DNA from: Methylobacter sp.
GTDB lineage: Bacteria > Pseudomonadota > Gammaproteobacteria > Methylococcales > Methylomonadaceae
DNA length: 6,353 nt
Assembly (NCBI GenBank): GCA_003158415.1
Contig: PMJA01000343.1
Coordinates: forward strand, 1 to 6,353
Direction of reading: 5' to 3'
The position numbers and the translations under genes were made by a program. The notes beneath the pieces were generated by a model that worked only from the letters and a program-made list of their open reading frames with translations, did not search any database and was not told the origin of the DNA. Shown here in pieces: positions 1 to 6,257 of the stretch (positions are counted from its first letter, which is position 1; each line of letters starts with the position of its first letter).

Positions 1-2061
1 TGGTTAAGCCGTGAAGATTATCTGAACTTGGGCGTCAAGGAATCGATCTTCTTAGGCGAAGAGCGCGAGGCGGTGTACGCCGTTTTTGAAAAATACCTGA
101 GCTTTTTACAAGACCAGCATTTGTATGACAGCAATATCGTCAGTCATCAGTATCTACAGCAAAGCTTGCCCCGTTACGATTTTGTCATTGTCGATGAAGT
201 TCAGGACTTAACCAACATCCAGCTGTATCTAATTATCAAATCGCTACGTCAGGCGCAGGATTTTATCTTGTGCGGCGATTCCAACCAGATTGTTCATCCC
301 AACTTCTTTTCCTGGTCGAAAGTGAAAACTTTGTTTTACCGGCAGGACGATTTGCAAACCTCTGATGAGTTGATCCGGATTCTCAACACCAATTACCGCA
401 ATTCGCCGCAAGTCACGGATATTGCCAATAAGATTTTAAAAATAAAAAATCAGCGTTTCGGCTCCATCGACAAAGAAAGCCACTATTTAGTCGAAAGCAA
501 CGGTCACACTCAGGGCGAAGTGTTGTTTTTGCAGGATACTGCGGCTATACGCCAGGAACTGGACAGCAAAACCAAAGCCTCCACGCTGTTTGCGGTCATC
601 GTTATGACCACCGACCAAAAACCTGCGGCGCAGCAACATTTCGGCACCCCGTTAGTATTTACCATCCAGGAAGCCAAAGGCCTGGAATATGAAAATATCA
701 TCCTCTACAATTTTTTAAGCCAGGAAGAAGCCCGCTACCGCGAAATCAGCAAAGGCGTCAATGCGGGGGATCTGGAACAGGACATTAAATATGCCCGTGG
801 CAAGGATAAAACCGACAAATCCCTGGAAGTCTATAAATTCTATATCAATGCTTTGTATGTCGCGATCACGCGGGCCATTAAAAACCTGTACTGGATTGAG
901 AGCAGCCCCAAGCAAGCCTTGCTGGAACTACTGGGTTTACGTGATGCTCAACCCAGCCTGCAACTTGCCAGTCAAAATTCCAGCCTTGACGCCTGGCGTC
1001 AGGAAGCGCATAAACTGGAACTGCAAGGCAAACAAGAACAGGCCGATCGGATACGCAGTGAAATTCTTAAACAAAAAACGCCGGACTGGCAGGTCATTAC
1101 CCAAGAAACACTGGTCGAGCTAAAACGTAAAGCCTTTGACGGCAACGATAAAGCCGCCAGGATGATCTTGTTTGAATACGGCCTGGTTTATGAAGATCGC
1201 GACATCATCAACAGCTTGCTGAAAACCGACTTCAAAGCCGCCAAACATCCGGACAAAGGTTTGCAGTTGCTGCAACAAAAGCATTACATCGCGTACAGCT
1301 TTAAAAAACCGGATGCCGTACTGAAACAAGTTGATCAATACGGCCCGGATTTTCGTAACCTTTTCAATCAAACGCCGTTAATGGTCGCCGCCTGGATGGG
1401 CAATACCGACGTTATCAAGGCGCTGTTTGAGCTGGGTGCCGATACCGAAAAAGTCGACGGCAATGGGTTAACGGCGTTTCAAATCGCCCTGGCGCAAACC
1501 GATCGCAGTGAAACTTACGCCAACAAGAAGCTGGTCGCTATTTACGAACAACTGGAGCCCACCAGCATGAGCATCCAGGTTGATGGACGCCTGATAAAAC
1601 TCGACAAGCACAGCATGGAGTTTTTTATGCTCAACCTGATGATCGCGCTGTTTTATCGGGTAATGCCGAAAAAAATGAGCTATCGGGTCGAAGGTTTTTC
1701 CACCCAGGATATTATCGCTGCCGTACAACACATCCCCGACAATATCCTCGCTGAACGCCGCAAACAACGGGCTTATCTGTCCAGCATCCTAGCCAAAAAC
1801 GAAATCGGCAAAGACGACAAATATAATCGCAAACTGTTCTATCGCGTGCTGCGCGGCGCTTATATTTTCAATCCCAGGTTGGCGCTCAAAATCGATAATG
1901 AATGGGTCAATATCTATGACTTGCTGAGCATTGATCGCTTGGCGCCGCAATACCAAGACCAACAAGCCTGGTGGCATCATAATTACAATGAGTATGCCGA
2001 GAAGAAAATGACCGCCTGCAAAGGCTTATTGAAGCAATTGATAGCAGAAAAACAACGCTGA
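1..2061 (+). CDS. UvrD/Rep-type SF1 helicase with ankyrin repeats, 5'-truncated by window edge
   Basis: The frame is open from the first base, so this is the C-terminal 686 residues of a larger protein; the TTG at 28 is not a credible start. Superfamily 1A helicase motifs appear in order: Walker B DEVQD (193-207), motif III GDSNQIV (274-294), YRNS (394-405), QEAKGLEYE (667-693) and motif VI VAITRA (859-876). Walker A and the first ATPase lobe must lie to the left. A charged helical linker follows (about 979-1080). Next comes at least one clear ankyrin repeat, with a TPLMVAAWMGNTDVIKALFELGAD core (about 1366-1440) and a partial second one (to about 1500). A final domain at about 1567-2040, with NRKLFYRVLRGAYIFNP-like sequence, is unassigned but could be a winged helix. 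The ATP-dependent helicase role comes from the family. The ankyrin fusion suggests a protein partner or a sensor. It ends with TGA, convergent to the radical SAM gene. Confidence 0.9.
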   Translation, partial: WLSREDYLNLGVKESIFLGEEREAVYAVFEKYLSFLQDQHLYDSNIVSHQYLQQSLPRYDFVIVDEVQDLTNIQLYLIIKSLRQAQDFILCGDSNQIVHPNFFSWSKVKTLFYRQDDLQTSDELIRILNTNYRNSPQVTDIANKILKIKNQRFGSIDKESHYLVESNGHTQGEVLFLQDTAAIRQELDSKTKASTLFAVIVMTTDQKPAAQQHFGTPLVFTIQEAKGLEYENIILYNFLSQEEARYREISKGVNAGDLEQDIKYARGKDKTDKSLEVYKFYINALYVAITRAIKNLYWIESSPKQALLELLGLRDAQPSLQLASQNSSLDAWRQEAHKLELQGKQEQADRIRSEILKQKTPDWQVITQETLVELKRKAFDGNDKAARMILFEYGLVYEDRDIINSLLKTDFKAAKHPDKGLQLLQQKHYIAYSFKKPDAVLKQVDQYGPDFRNLFNQTPLMVAAWMGNTDVIKALFELGADTEKVDGNGLTAFQIALAQTDRSETYANKKLVAIYEQLEPTSMSIQVDGRLIKLDKHSMEFFMLNLMIALFYRVMPKKMSYRVEGFSTQDIIAAVQHIPDNILAERRKQRAYLSSILAKNEIGKDDKYNRKLFYRVLRGAYIFNPRLALKIDNEWVNIYDLLSIDRLAPQYQDQQAWWHHNYNEYAEKKMTACKGLLKQLIAEKQR

Positions 2062-2135
2062 ATTTACGCACCTAATGCTGCTGCTCGACATTTATAGGCT
2101 ACCGGTAAGCGCCACTTCGAACAGTCGATCAGGGT

Positions 2136-2894
2136 TCACAAGGGAATTTGACAGAGCACGTCGTCTTTTGCCTCCGTCGCACCTTCGAGGATCACACGCC
2201 CATCCGCCTCCACCACATGAATAGGGCGCGCAGTGAAGTCCAGCCAGCGCAGGTCAAGTCGACCCGATAGCGCACGGCGTTTCTGAGCCACAAGTTCACG
2301 CAGTGCCCGGCGTTGGACGGAGGACATTTCATACGCCTCTCGACGATCCAGGCCATTGCCACGGGGAATAAAGGGCATAATACTTAGTCGGCGTATCTTG
2401 GTTTCCAAGCAAAATCCAGCAACCCACTCCACGACCTCCTGAGCGCCCGCCACCACTGTAGTCTGCACCGAAGTCAGAATGCCCGCTGCAATTAGCCGCT
2501 GGAGGTTGCGCGTCGTATGTTCGAAGGCCTTTCGGCCGACCATGGCATCGTGATGCTCGCGGTTGCCGTTGAGGCTAACCTTAACTTGAGTGTGGGTGGC
2601 ATAAAGGGTTGTCAACAACACATCGGATAGGGTTATACCGTTGGTCGTGAGCTTCATGGTGCCGCCTTGAGCCTGTACATGCTCCAACAGCACCGGGAGA
2701 CCCGGATGTATCGTCGGCTCACCACCACAAAAATGGATAGTCTTCACACCCCGCAAAAGCAGCCAATCAAGGCGGCGAATGAGTGTGCCAACATCCGGAT
2801 GGGCGCCGTCCGGCGGAGCGAGGCAAAAACCGCAGCGGGCGTTGCAGTATCGGGTAACCCGAAAGCAAAGGGTCGGGGGAAGGTCGATTGGCAT
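2136..2894 (-). CDS. Radical SAM enzyme, substrate unknown
   Basis: The 252-residue protein binds a [4Fe-4S] cluster and S-adenosylmethionine through C17-x3-C21-x2-C24, in the sequence YCNARCGFC. It also carries a GGEPT motif (57-61) and a TTNG segment typical of the partial TIM barrel. There is no C-terminal SPASM-type cysteine cluster, so it looks like a core-only enzyme. I chose the ATG at 2894 because GAGG lies seven bases upstream of it. An ATG at 2927 (263 residues) and a TTG at 2978 are also in frame but have weaker ribosome-binding sequences, and the TTG would overlap the exonuclease gene. It is the third gene of the operon, 53 bases after the exonuclease stop. The family makes a 5'-deoxyadenosyl radical. 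The substrate cannot be read from sequence, but its partners suggest a nucleotide, nucleic acid or small peptide. The general pattern is nearer MoaA-like proteins than viperins. Confidence 0.88.
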   Translation of the reverse strand: MPIDLPPTLCFRVTRYCNARCGFCLAPPDGAHPDVGTLIRRLDWLLLRGVKTIHFCGGEPTIHPGLPVLLEHVQAQGGTMKLTTNGITLSDVLLTTLYATHTQVKVSLNGNREHHDAMVGRKAFEHTTRNLQRLIAAGILTSVQTTVVAGAQEVVEWVAGFCLETKIRRLSIMPFIPRGNGLDRREAYEMSSVQRRALRELVAQKRRALSGRLDLRWLDFTARPIHVVEADGRVILEGATEAKDDVLCQIPL

Positions 2895-2947
2895 GATGAG
2901 GCCTCGGCGATTCGATGGTAAGCTCATGATGGGGGTTGGATGTTGGT

Positions 2948-3499
2948 TCAACGTCGGCACTCCGCTAGCATATTGCAAAACAGCGCCCCCTGCTCAATGG
3001 CGTCGTCCAGGGCCACATGAGTATGAGGCAAGTCGTCCATCCAGCGCTTCGGCATGTGGCGCTTGGTGCTGCTGCGGTAGTCTTTGCCCAGCAGCACCAT
3101 TGCCATAGTTTTGATGTCCAGCGCCGAAAAGCTAAAGGGGCTTCGGCCCACGAAGCGCATCAGGTACCAGTAAACGAACAGAAAATCGAAAGCGGCTGGA
3201 TAACCTACGAATACCGGTGGGCCGGGGAGCGCATCAAGCCAGCTTACGTAATCCGCCATCGCCTTGGCGGGCGGGCGGGGATCGCGGCGGCAGGCCTCCC
3301 ACGCCTCCGGGTGTTGGCCCCACCACGCCAACGTATCGGGATGACCGGAAGCGTCGGGAAGAAGCTCCAGATTTGCCGAAAACGTAGCAATGAGAGTCTT
3401 ATCGGCTCGGTAGGCCGCAGACCCAAAGCTCAGCATTGAGTGTGGGCCGGGGATGGGTCCATCAACCTCGATGTCGGTGCTCACATAGATCTCGTTCAT
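2948..3499 (-). CDS. DEDDh-family 3'-5' exonuclease (Rv2179c-like)
   Basis: The 183-residue protein has the full DEDDh active site: D9 and E11 (TDIE), D105 (GYPAAFDF) and H161/D166 (HVALDDA). These residues bind two metal ions and cleave nucleotides from 3' ends. [10 protein letters not shown] stretch (59-67) between the first and second motifs recalls the Rv2179c-like exoribonucleases; that subfamily call is from memory of the pattern. RNA versus DNA preference is not visible. The start is the ATG at 3499, whose first bases overlap the stop of the upstream Toprim gene (ATGA). This means the two are translationally coupled and no separate Shine-Dalgarno site is needed. An in-frame TTG at 3514 would add five residues and is less likely. 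It is the middle gene of the operon, before the radical SAM gene. Confidence 0.9.
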   Translation of the reverse strand: MNEIYVSTDIEVDGPIPGPHSMLSFGSAAYRADKTLIATFSANLELLPDASGHPDTLAWWGQHPEAWEACRRDPRPPAKAMADYVSWLDALPGPPVFVGYPAAFDFLFVYWYLMRFVGRSPFSFSALDIKTMAMVLLGKDYRSSTKRHMPKRWMDDLPHTHVALDDAIEQGALFCNMLAECRR

Positions 3500-4143
3500 G
3501 ACGCAACGGCGCAATGATCGCGGATCCAGTTTGCCACAGCGTCTGGCCCGCGCTTGACCAAAGCCGTGTTCCAGTCTTTGCAGCGCGCCGGCGGTGGTAG
3601 CCGATGCACACAGGACTTATGCAAACGTTGGGTATAACGCATCACCTCGGTTTCTCCAGGACGGCCGGCATCGAAAGCGAGCCATGCCACTCGGCCCGCT
3701 GACACCTCCGGTAGCCATGGCGCCCAGCGTCCGACCGTTGCTACGGAAGCCCACCCGCAAGTAGCCAGTGATAGAGCATCGAACAACCCCTCCACCAGGA
3801 TCAGCGGCTCAGCTTGCCAACCGCCCCGCACGCTGGCTGCACCGCCGCCCGGCCCGATGGTCAGCATCTTGTTTTGCCCGCGTATAGTATTGAGGTAGCG
3901 CCCATGCAATGAAGCCAAGCTTCCCTCACGATCCCGCATTACGAAAACAACAGCGGGGCGGCCACCGAAATCGCTATCGAACATTAACCCAGCGGCCTCG
4001 GCGACATCGACCGGCACTCCCCGCCGCTCCACATACGCCTGGCCAGGCGTGCCCGCCAGAGGGACTGCCCGCGCAAAACGCTGTTCAGGACTTTCACCCG
4101 TTTTCGGCATCAGCAGTGGATCGTCAAAGCGCAGCGTTTTCAT
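3496..4143 (-). CDS. Toprim-domain protein, primase-like without a primase core
   Basis: The 215-residue protein begins with a segment resembling the region before Toprim in mobile-element primases: [19 protein letters not shown] at about 26-44. A Toprim fold follows, with the conserved glutamate E118 in [13 protein letters not shown] (115-127) and the acidic strand [11 protein letters not shown] (154-164). The KDWN motif near the C-terminus is also usual in this group. The DxD motif reads D158-A-G160, so the second metal-binding aspartate is a glycine. No zinc-binding CHC2 domain and no RNA polymerase catalytic domain are present, so it is not a complete DnaG-type primase. The ATG start at 4143 has a purine-rich AGAGAAAA sequence upstream. 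It is first in the operon and overlaps the exonuclease gene by four bases. Nucleic-acid phosphotransfer or hydrolysis is the family role; its task here is unknown. Confidence 0.85.
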   Translation of the reverse strand: MKTLRFDDPLLMPKTGESPEQRFARAVPLAGTPGQAYVERRGVPVDVAEAAGLMFDSDFGGRPAVVFVMRDREGSLASLHGRYLNTIRGQNKMLTIGPGGGAASVRGGWQAEPLILVEGLFDALSLATCGWASVATVGRWAPWLPEVSAGRVAWLAFDAGRPGETEVMRYTQRLHKSCVHRLPPPARCKDWNTALVKRGPDAVANWIRDHCAVAS

Positions 4144-4264
4144 TTATTTTCTCTGTTAAGAGTGGCGGCACAGTAGGGTTTTGTCGCAAATAGTGAGCAC
4201 AAGACAAAGGAATGCAAGCCGTTATAGAGAGTATCCCTATTAAATACCCTCTGTAGCTTCATTA
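4144..4264. other. Intergenic spacer between HNH gene and Toprim operon
   Basis: This gap of 121 bases carries the leader of the Toprim operon and the 3' side of the HNH gene, both read on the minus strand. It contains an imperfect stem (4226-4234 with 4244-4252; nine pairs with one G-U wobble in minus-strand RNA) just after the HNH stop. No U-tract follows, so an intrinsic terminator is not supported. No convincing -35/-10 pair was found for the operon. It may be transcribed from a weak promoter here or by read-through from the HNH gene. Confidence 0.4.
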
Positions 4265-4855
4265 TTAAATTGGATAGTATGGATTGCCTGACGGCAAACT
4301 GGCTAACAAATTTTTAGGCATATATTCCAAAACCTCTTGTTGTATTTTTGTCGGTAAGTGACTCAGAACCAGCGCCAACGATAGCGCATTAAGATCCCTA
4401 TCTGTATATTTTGACTTTGCCATATTGAGACCCCAGCACACAATTCTACAGTTAGATTCTAAATAGCCTACTGCATTATCGATTCGGTCAATTGATGGGG
4501 AATAGTAACTCCTTTTACCAACTTCTCCGGCGACGTACATTTTCGGCTTTATAGGTAATCCAGTAATTTCACAAATCCCTTTTTCCAGCTTTTGTCTGAA
4601 CCATTCTTCAGACAAATCAAAAGCTAAATTTCTCTTTTTAGCCGATGCTTTTGTTGATACCAGAAATCGCTTGCAGGGAAATTTAGTGTAGTAATCAATT
4701 ATATAGTCGGATTGATTTTTTTTGTCTCGTACAAAATGACCGTTATATTTTACGGCACAGTTGTGTGAACAATATTTTTTGAAGCGTCTCGTTCTTACAT
4801 AGGAATGTATTGTTCCGCAATATTCACAAGTGACAGTCAGTATTTCTTGATTCAT
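4265..4855 (-). CDS. Zinc-finger plus HNH-like endonuclease protein
   Basis: The 196-residue protein starts with a four-cysteine zinc finger (C10-x2-C13 and C29-x3-C33, the latter in YCSHNC). It continues through a basic helical middle to an HNH-like module. That module has ICEITGLPI (94-102), PSIDRIDNAVGYLESN (120-135) and IVCWGLNMAKS (138-148). The arrangement matches a family of phage and island proteins with a DRID motif. In this motif the catalytic histidine of classic HNH nucleases (the H of DH) is an arginine (R124), so cleavage activity is uncertain. The ATG at 4855 has only a weak GGAA-type ribosome-binding sequence. The gene is very AT-rich compared with the operon downstream, indicating separate transfer. 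It is divergent from the XRE regulator, which probably shares its control region. A homing-type, restriction-type or phage-remnant nuclease are all possible. Confidence 0.75.
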   Translation of the reverse strand: MNQEILTVTCEYCGTIHSYVRTRRFKKYCSHNCAVKYNGHFVRDKKNQSDYIIDYYTKFPCKRFLVSTKASAKKRNLAFDLSEEWFRQKLEKGICEITGLPIKPKMYVAGEVGKRSYYSPSIDRIDNAVGYLESNCRIVCWGLNMAKSKYTDRDLNALSLALVLSHLPTKIQQEVLEYMPKNLLASLPSGNPYYPI

Positions 4856-4908
4856 GACATTATTTCCATTAAGTTGATATAGTTCTTAAATAATATATAA
4901 TAATATTA

Positions 4909-4928
4909 ATGGGAAAATATTTTCCCAT
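4909..4928. promoter_or_regulatory. Perfect 20-bp palindrome, candidate operator
   Basis: The sequence ATGGGAAAATATTTTCCCAT is identical to its reverse complement over all 20 bases. It lies in the AT-rich space between the divergent HNH gene (start 4855) and XRE regulator (start 5026). A dimeric repressor site is the natural reading, most likely for the adjacent XRE protein. Binding is inferred from symmetry and position only. Confidence 0.6.
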
Positions 4929-4953
4929 GGAGAACATTTTAACTTATTAAAAT

Positions 4954-4966
4954 TTCTTGTCAAGAA
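4954..4966. promoter_or_regulatory. 13-bp inverted repeat overlapping a possible -35 box
   Basis: TTCTTG-T-CAAGAA is a perfect 6+1+6 inverted repeat. It covers TTGTCA (4957-4962), which could be the -35 box of a plus-strand promoter with a weak -10 TATAGC at 4980-4985 after 17 bases. A matching AGTTCTT half-site lies in the other orientation at 4881-4887, mirrored by AAGAACT at 4963-4969. This fits an autoregulatory operator of the XRE gene; the promoter call is weak. Confidence 0.45.
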
Positions 4967-5025
4967 CTTATGTAGCTTTTATAGCCATAACTTTCTTATA
5001 TAAACTATATTTACATCTTAAAAAC

Positions 5026-5262
5026 ATGCTTAGATTCAAATTAAAAGAACTACTCTCCGATAAATCATTTAAGGAAGGGCGAAAAATTACATTTGAGGAG
5101 GTTTCTAATGCCACGGGCGTAAACAGGGCAACACTGTCAAAACTAAACAACCCGTTGGGACATAATACGACGACAAACAATTTAGATGCGCTTTGTAAAT
5201 ATTTTGCCTGTTCGATTGCTGATTTGGTGGAATATTTTCCGGATGATAGAAATTACCCGTGA
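5026..5262 (+). CDS. Small XRE/Cro-type helix-turn-helix regulator
   Basis: The 78-residue protein carries one Cro/CI-type DNA-binding domain. The helix-turn-helix spans about residues 21-42 (ITFEEVSNATGVNRATLSKL). It is followed by the helix NNLDALCKYFACSIADLVEYFPD, typical of the short HTH_26/YozG-like group. I chose the ATG at 5026 over the TTG at 4957, because the longer form would add a hydrophobic segment overlapping the candidate promoter. No good Shine-Dalgarno sequence precedes this ATG, so translation may be leaderless or weak. It is divergent from the HNH gene across a spacer with two inverted repeats, an arrangement like a controller protein that regulates itself and a nuclease. 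No methyltransferase is in the window. It converges on the vapC-like gene. Confidence 0.8.
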   Translation: MLRFKLKELLSDKSFKEGRKITFEEVSNATGVNRATLSKLNNPLGHNTTTNNLDALCKYFACSIADLVEYFPDDRNYP

Positions 5263-5355
5263 AGTAAAACGGCCGAAGAAAGGATAAATTTAAACAAACA
5301 ACAGAAATGTTTTATGGGAATTTTAGCGTCAATCGATAATGTAAAATTCTCGGAT

Positions 5356-5766
5356 TTAATTGCTCAGAAAGGGATTTATAATGGTCAATTGATAATCGAT
5401 TTCTTGGCCATGTTGCATATCTTCGGAATATAAAATTGTGCAGCTGGATTGAAGTGCAGCACTGACGATCATGCTGTCATATAAAGAAAAGCCGAATCGT
5501 TCGGCAATTTCCAGTCCCCGTTCATGGGTATCAATGGTTACTGCTTGGGTTTTACATACGGCGCGGACTGTACTCAACGCCTCGCGTATTTCAGCATAGC
5601 TCATCTTAAGTTTTCTCGATGCAACAGAGGCGAATTCATTAAGTACCTGAACGCTTATAGTACCGCCCATGGCAATGATTGCTTCGGCTCTATCTGCTTT
5701 GCGGTTATCCTCAGATAGTAAATACAGCAACACATTCGTATCAAAAAAAGGCTTATCTATTTTCAT
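5356..5766 (-). CDS. vapC: PIN-domain ribonuclease toxin (VapC type)
   Basis: The 136-residue protein is a full-length PIN domain with all four acidic metal-binding residues: D9 (FFDTN), E44 (LNEFASV), D97 (LYDSMIV) and D116 (YSEDMQ). The family cleaves RNA, often tRNA or rRNA, and arrests growth unless bound by its antitoxin; the target here is not visible. The start is the ATG at 5766, preceded by GGAGG only three bases away. The alternative TTG at 5784 would add six residues. The gene overlaps the end of the antitoxin gene by 14 bases, the usual tight coupling that makes the antitoxin first. It appears intact. MazF-type function is excluded by the PIN motifs. Confidence 0.92.
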   Translation of the reverse strand: MKIDKPFFDTNVLLYLLSEDNRKADRAEAIIAMGGTISVQVLNEFASVASRKLKMSYAEIREALSTVRAVCKTQAVTIDTHERGLEIAERFGFSLYDSMIVSAALQSSCTILYSEDMQHGQEIDYQLTIINPFLSN

Positions 5767-5986
5767 GGGCCTCCAGTCGGTCAAACTTGAAGTCGGCAGG
5801 TAATCGCCCCCGATATTTACGCAGCCTTACTAACAATTCTTGCGGGCTGGGTTTTTTCTCCAGTTCGAAAATTCGCTCACTGGCGATATGAATTTCGATG
5901 TCATCGCCTTCTTTAAGTTGGAGCGCTTCAACAACGGTGGCAGGCAATCTTACGGCTAAGCTATTACCCCATTTCGCGACTTGCAT
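5753..5986 (-). CDS. vapB: AbrB/MazE-fold antitoxin of the VapBC pair
   Basis: The 77-residue protein begins with the classic SpoVT/AbrB swapped-hairpin domain: QVAKWGNSLAVRLPATVVEALQLKEGDDIEI (2-32). This is the DNA-binding part of MazE- and VapB-type antitoxins. The charged C-terminal half (about 40-77) is the part expected to wrap the toxin active site. The ATG at 5986 has a good GGAG ribosome-binding site six bases upstream. It is the first gene of a two-gene operon with the PIN toxin. The promoter contains a large inverted repeat, consistent with repression by the toxin-antitoxin complex. The pairing with the toxin is secure from the overlap, and the fold assignment is clear from sequence. 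Confidence 0.92.
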   Translation of the reverse strand: MQVAKWGNSLAVRLPATVVEALQLKEGDDIEIHIASERIFELEKKPSPQELLVRLRKYRGRLPADFKFDRLEAHENR

Positions 5987-6004
5987 AACAAACTCCTATG
6001 TTAA

Positions 6005-6034
6005 ATTGATATACGCATTAAATTGTATATCAAT
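6005..6034 (-). promoter_or_regulatory. Operator/promoter of the toxin-antitoxin operon
   Basis: Two perfect 10-bp arms, ATTGATATAC (6005-6014) and GTATATCAAT (6025-6034), flank a 10-base AT-rich spacer. They lie 19 to 48 bases before the antitoxin ATG. On the minus strand, TACAAT (6027-6022) inside the repeat can serve as a -10 box, with TAGGCA (6050-6045) as a weak -35 box at 17 bases spacing. Binding of the antitoxin complex would then block RNA polymerase. The repeat is seen directly; the promoter boxes are inferred. Confidence 0.65.
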
Positions 6035-6257
6035 CATAGCTGATTGCCTAATGCTTGTGTGACAAGAAGAGGGTTACAATTTACTATCCTTACAACTTTT
6101 CCATATCCTCGGAAAAAGTTTCCACCCCAGGTCAAAGGATATATAAACAAGCGACGCAAAAGCCTGAGTTCACGCTGTTATCCTGAACAAAAAAGATGAA
6201 TCTCAGTAGTTAAATAAACAAGTGTTTTTTTAACGTTTTTACGCGCTCTCCAAAAAA
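6035..6257. other. Non-coding stretch upstream of the toxin-antitoxin operon
   Basis: I see no credible gene here. It holds a weak stem with one bulge (6095-6102 with 6111-6120) and an AT-rich near-palindrome at 6209-6234, whose 12-base arms have one mismatch and a two-base centre. Runs of A and T are common. Neither structure has the GC-rich stem and U-tract of a standard terminator. Confidence 0.4.

Noticed and set aside
761..1123. Open frame of 120 codons inside the helicase gene
   Set aside because: It lies wholly in another frame of a gene with clear helicase motifs and its protein shows no recognisable domain.
2136..2894. Radical SAM protein as a prokaryotic viperin
   Set aside because: The cluster motif and the segments after it do not match the viperin patterns I know; similarity is limited to general radical SAM motifs, and no nucleotide kinase is adjacent.
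2667..3439. Plus-strand open frames opposite the radical SAM and exonuclease genes
   Set aside because: They mirror GC-rich genes with intact catalytic motifs, have low-complexity basic proteins and no ribosome-binding sites worth noting.
4226..4252. Intrinsic terminator after the HNH gene
   Set aside because: The stem has nine pairs with a wobble, a nine-base loop and no following U-tract on the minus strand.
4957..5025. Upstream TTG start for the XRE regulator
   Set aside because: It would add 23 mostly hydrophobic residues before a complete helix-turn-helix domain and would overlap the candidate promoter and operator.
5328..5396. Direct repeat GTCAAT(C/T)GATAAT at 5328-5340 and 5384-5396
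   Set aside because: Twelve of thirteen bases match, but the copies are only two, one is inside the toxin coding sequence, and AT-rich chance similarity is likely.
6095..6120. Hairpin AACTTTTCC / GGAAAAAGTT as a terminator or regulatory RNA
   Set aside because: The stem is AT-rich with a bulge and is not followed by a U-tract; no transcript is implied here.
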